Both the position numbers and the translations under genes were made by a program. A DNA stretch of 5,050 nt from Peptococcaceae bacterium UBA6116 (GTDB lineage Bacteria > Bacillota > Desulfitobacteriia > Desulfitobacteriales > Syntrophobotulaceae). The stretch covers positions 1 through 5,050 of the forward strand of contig DIWC01000060.1 in NCBI GenBank assembly GCA_002423425.1, given 5' to 3'. Shown in pieces: positions 4,898 through 5,050 of this stretch. The notes under the pieces were generated by a model that was not told the DNA's origin, made no database searches, and was given only the letters and a program-made list of their open reading frames with translations. How positions within the stretch are numbered: position 1 is the stretch's first letter; every line of letters starts with the position of its first letter.

Positions 4898-5050
4898 AAC
4901 TGAAGACACGTTCAGATAAAAGAAAAAATGCTTTATCTTTAAGTCAAATAGTTCTTTGAATGAGTGCTCTCCGGAGGAGTTCCTGAAGCTTTTTGTAGTG
5001 TTGTTATTTGGGAGTAGACTAGCAGGATTACGGGGCGAGGTTCTATGACC
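4898..5050. other. Unassigned right end
   Basis: I see no supported gene here. Two minus-strand frames are open from the window edge, one ending near 4926 and one near 4866. Neither gives a recognisable protein, and the second runs through the terminator. A CTCCGGAG palindrome lies at about 4968-4975, without further context. Confidence 0.3.

Noticed and set aside
5025..5050. Possible tRNA T-arm at the right edge (GAGGTTCTATGACC)
   Set aside because: The T-loop consensus GTTCRANNC is not met, and no acceptor or anticodon stem can be found nearby.

Overview
The window most likely comes from a member of the Bacteroidota. The support is indirect. It has a tandem pair of tyrosine recombinases whose second member is a degenerate type I associated with this phylum, an ORF6N protein coupled to a YhcG/DUF1016 nuclease, and start codons in A/T-rich contexts mostly without clear Shine-Dalgarno sequences. 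The content is accessory rather than core. No rRNA, tRNA, CRISPR array or complete insertion sequence is visible.

Layout. Positions 52-1903 hold two overlapping tyrosine recombinase genes. The first has the full catalytic set. The second has lost the first catalytic Arg, the beta-hairpin Lys and the His of HxxR. Three spaced TATAAC repeats lie just upstream (3-25). Positions 1959-3420 hold a second overlapping pair: a shortened ORF6N DNA-binding protein and a YhcG-type PD-(D/E)XK nuclease. Positions 3421-4727 carry no convincing gene but are dense with structure. Two diverged copies of one roughly 250-280 bp element lie in opposite orientation (about 3439-3720 on minus, about 4193-4440 on plus). 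Each starts with a paired-inverted-repeat site of 80-100 nt that looks like an integron attC or a doubled dif/Xer core. Between them are three consecutive hairpins and a long imperfect palindrome. A third, weaker paired repeat (4507-4567) and a strong stem-loop (4572-4605) close this zone. Positions 4728-4862 encode a 44-residue, very basic small protein followed by a clean intrinsic terminator. The last 150 bases are unassigned.

How it may work together (inference). The two recombinases may act as an unequal pair, one catalytic and one structural, on the folded paired-repeat sites. The ORF6N-nuclease pair, the non-coding segment and perhaps the small basic protein would then be cassette-like cargo. 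This would be an integron-like or Xer-module-like system without a recognisable IntI. The sequence shows the recombinases and the sites. It does not show that one acts on the other.
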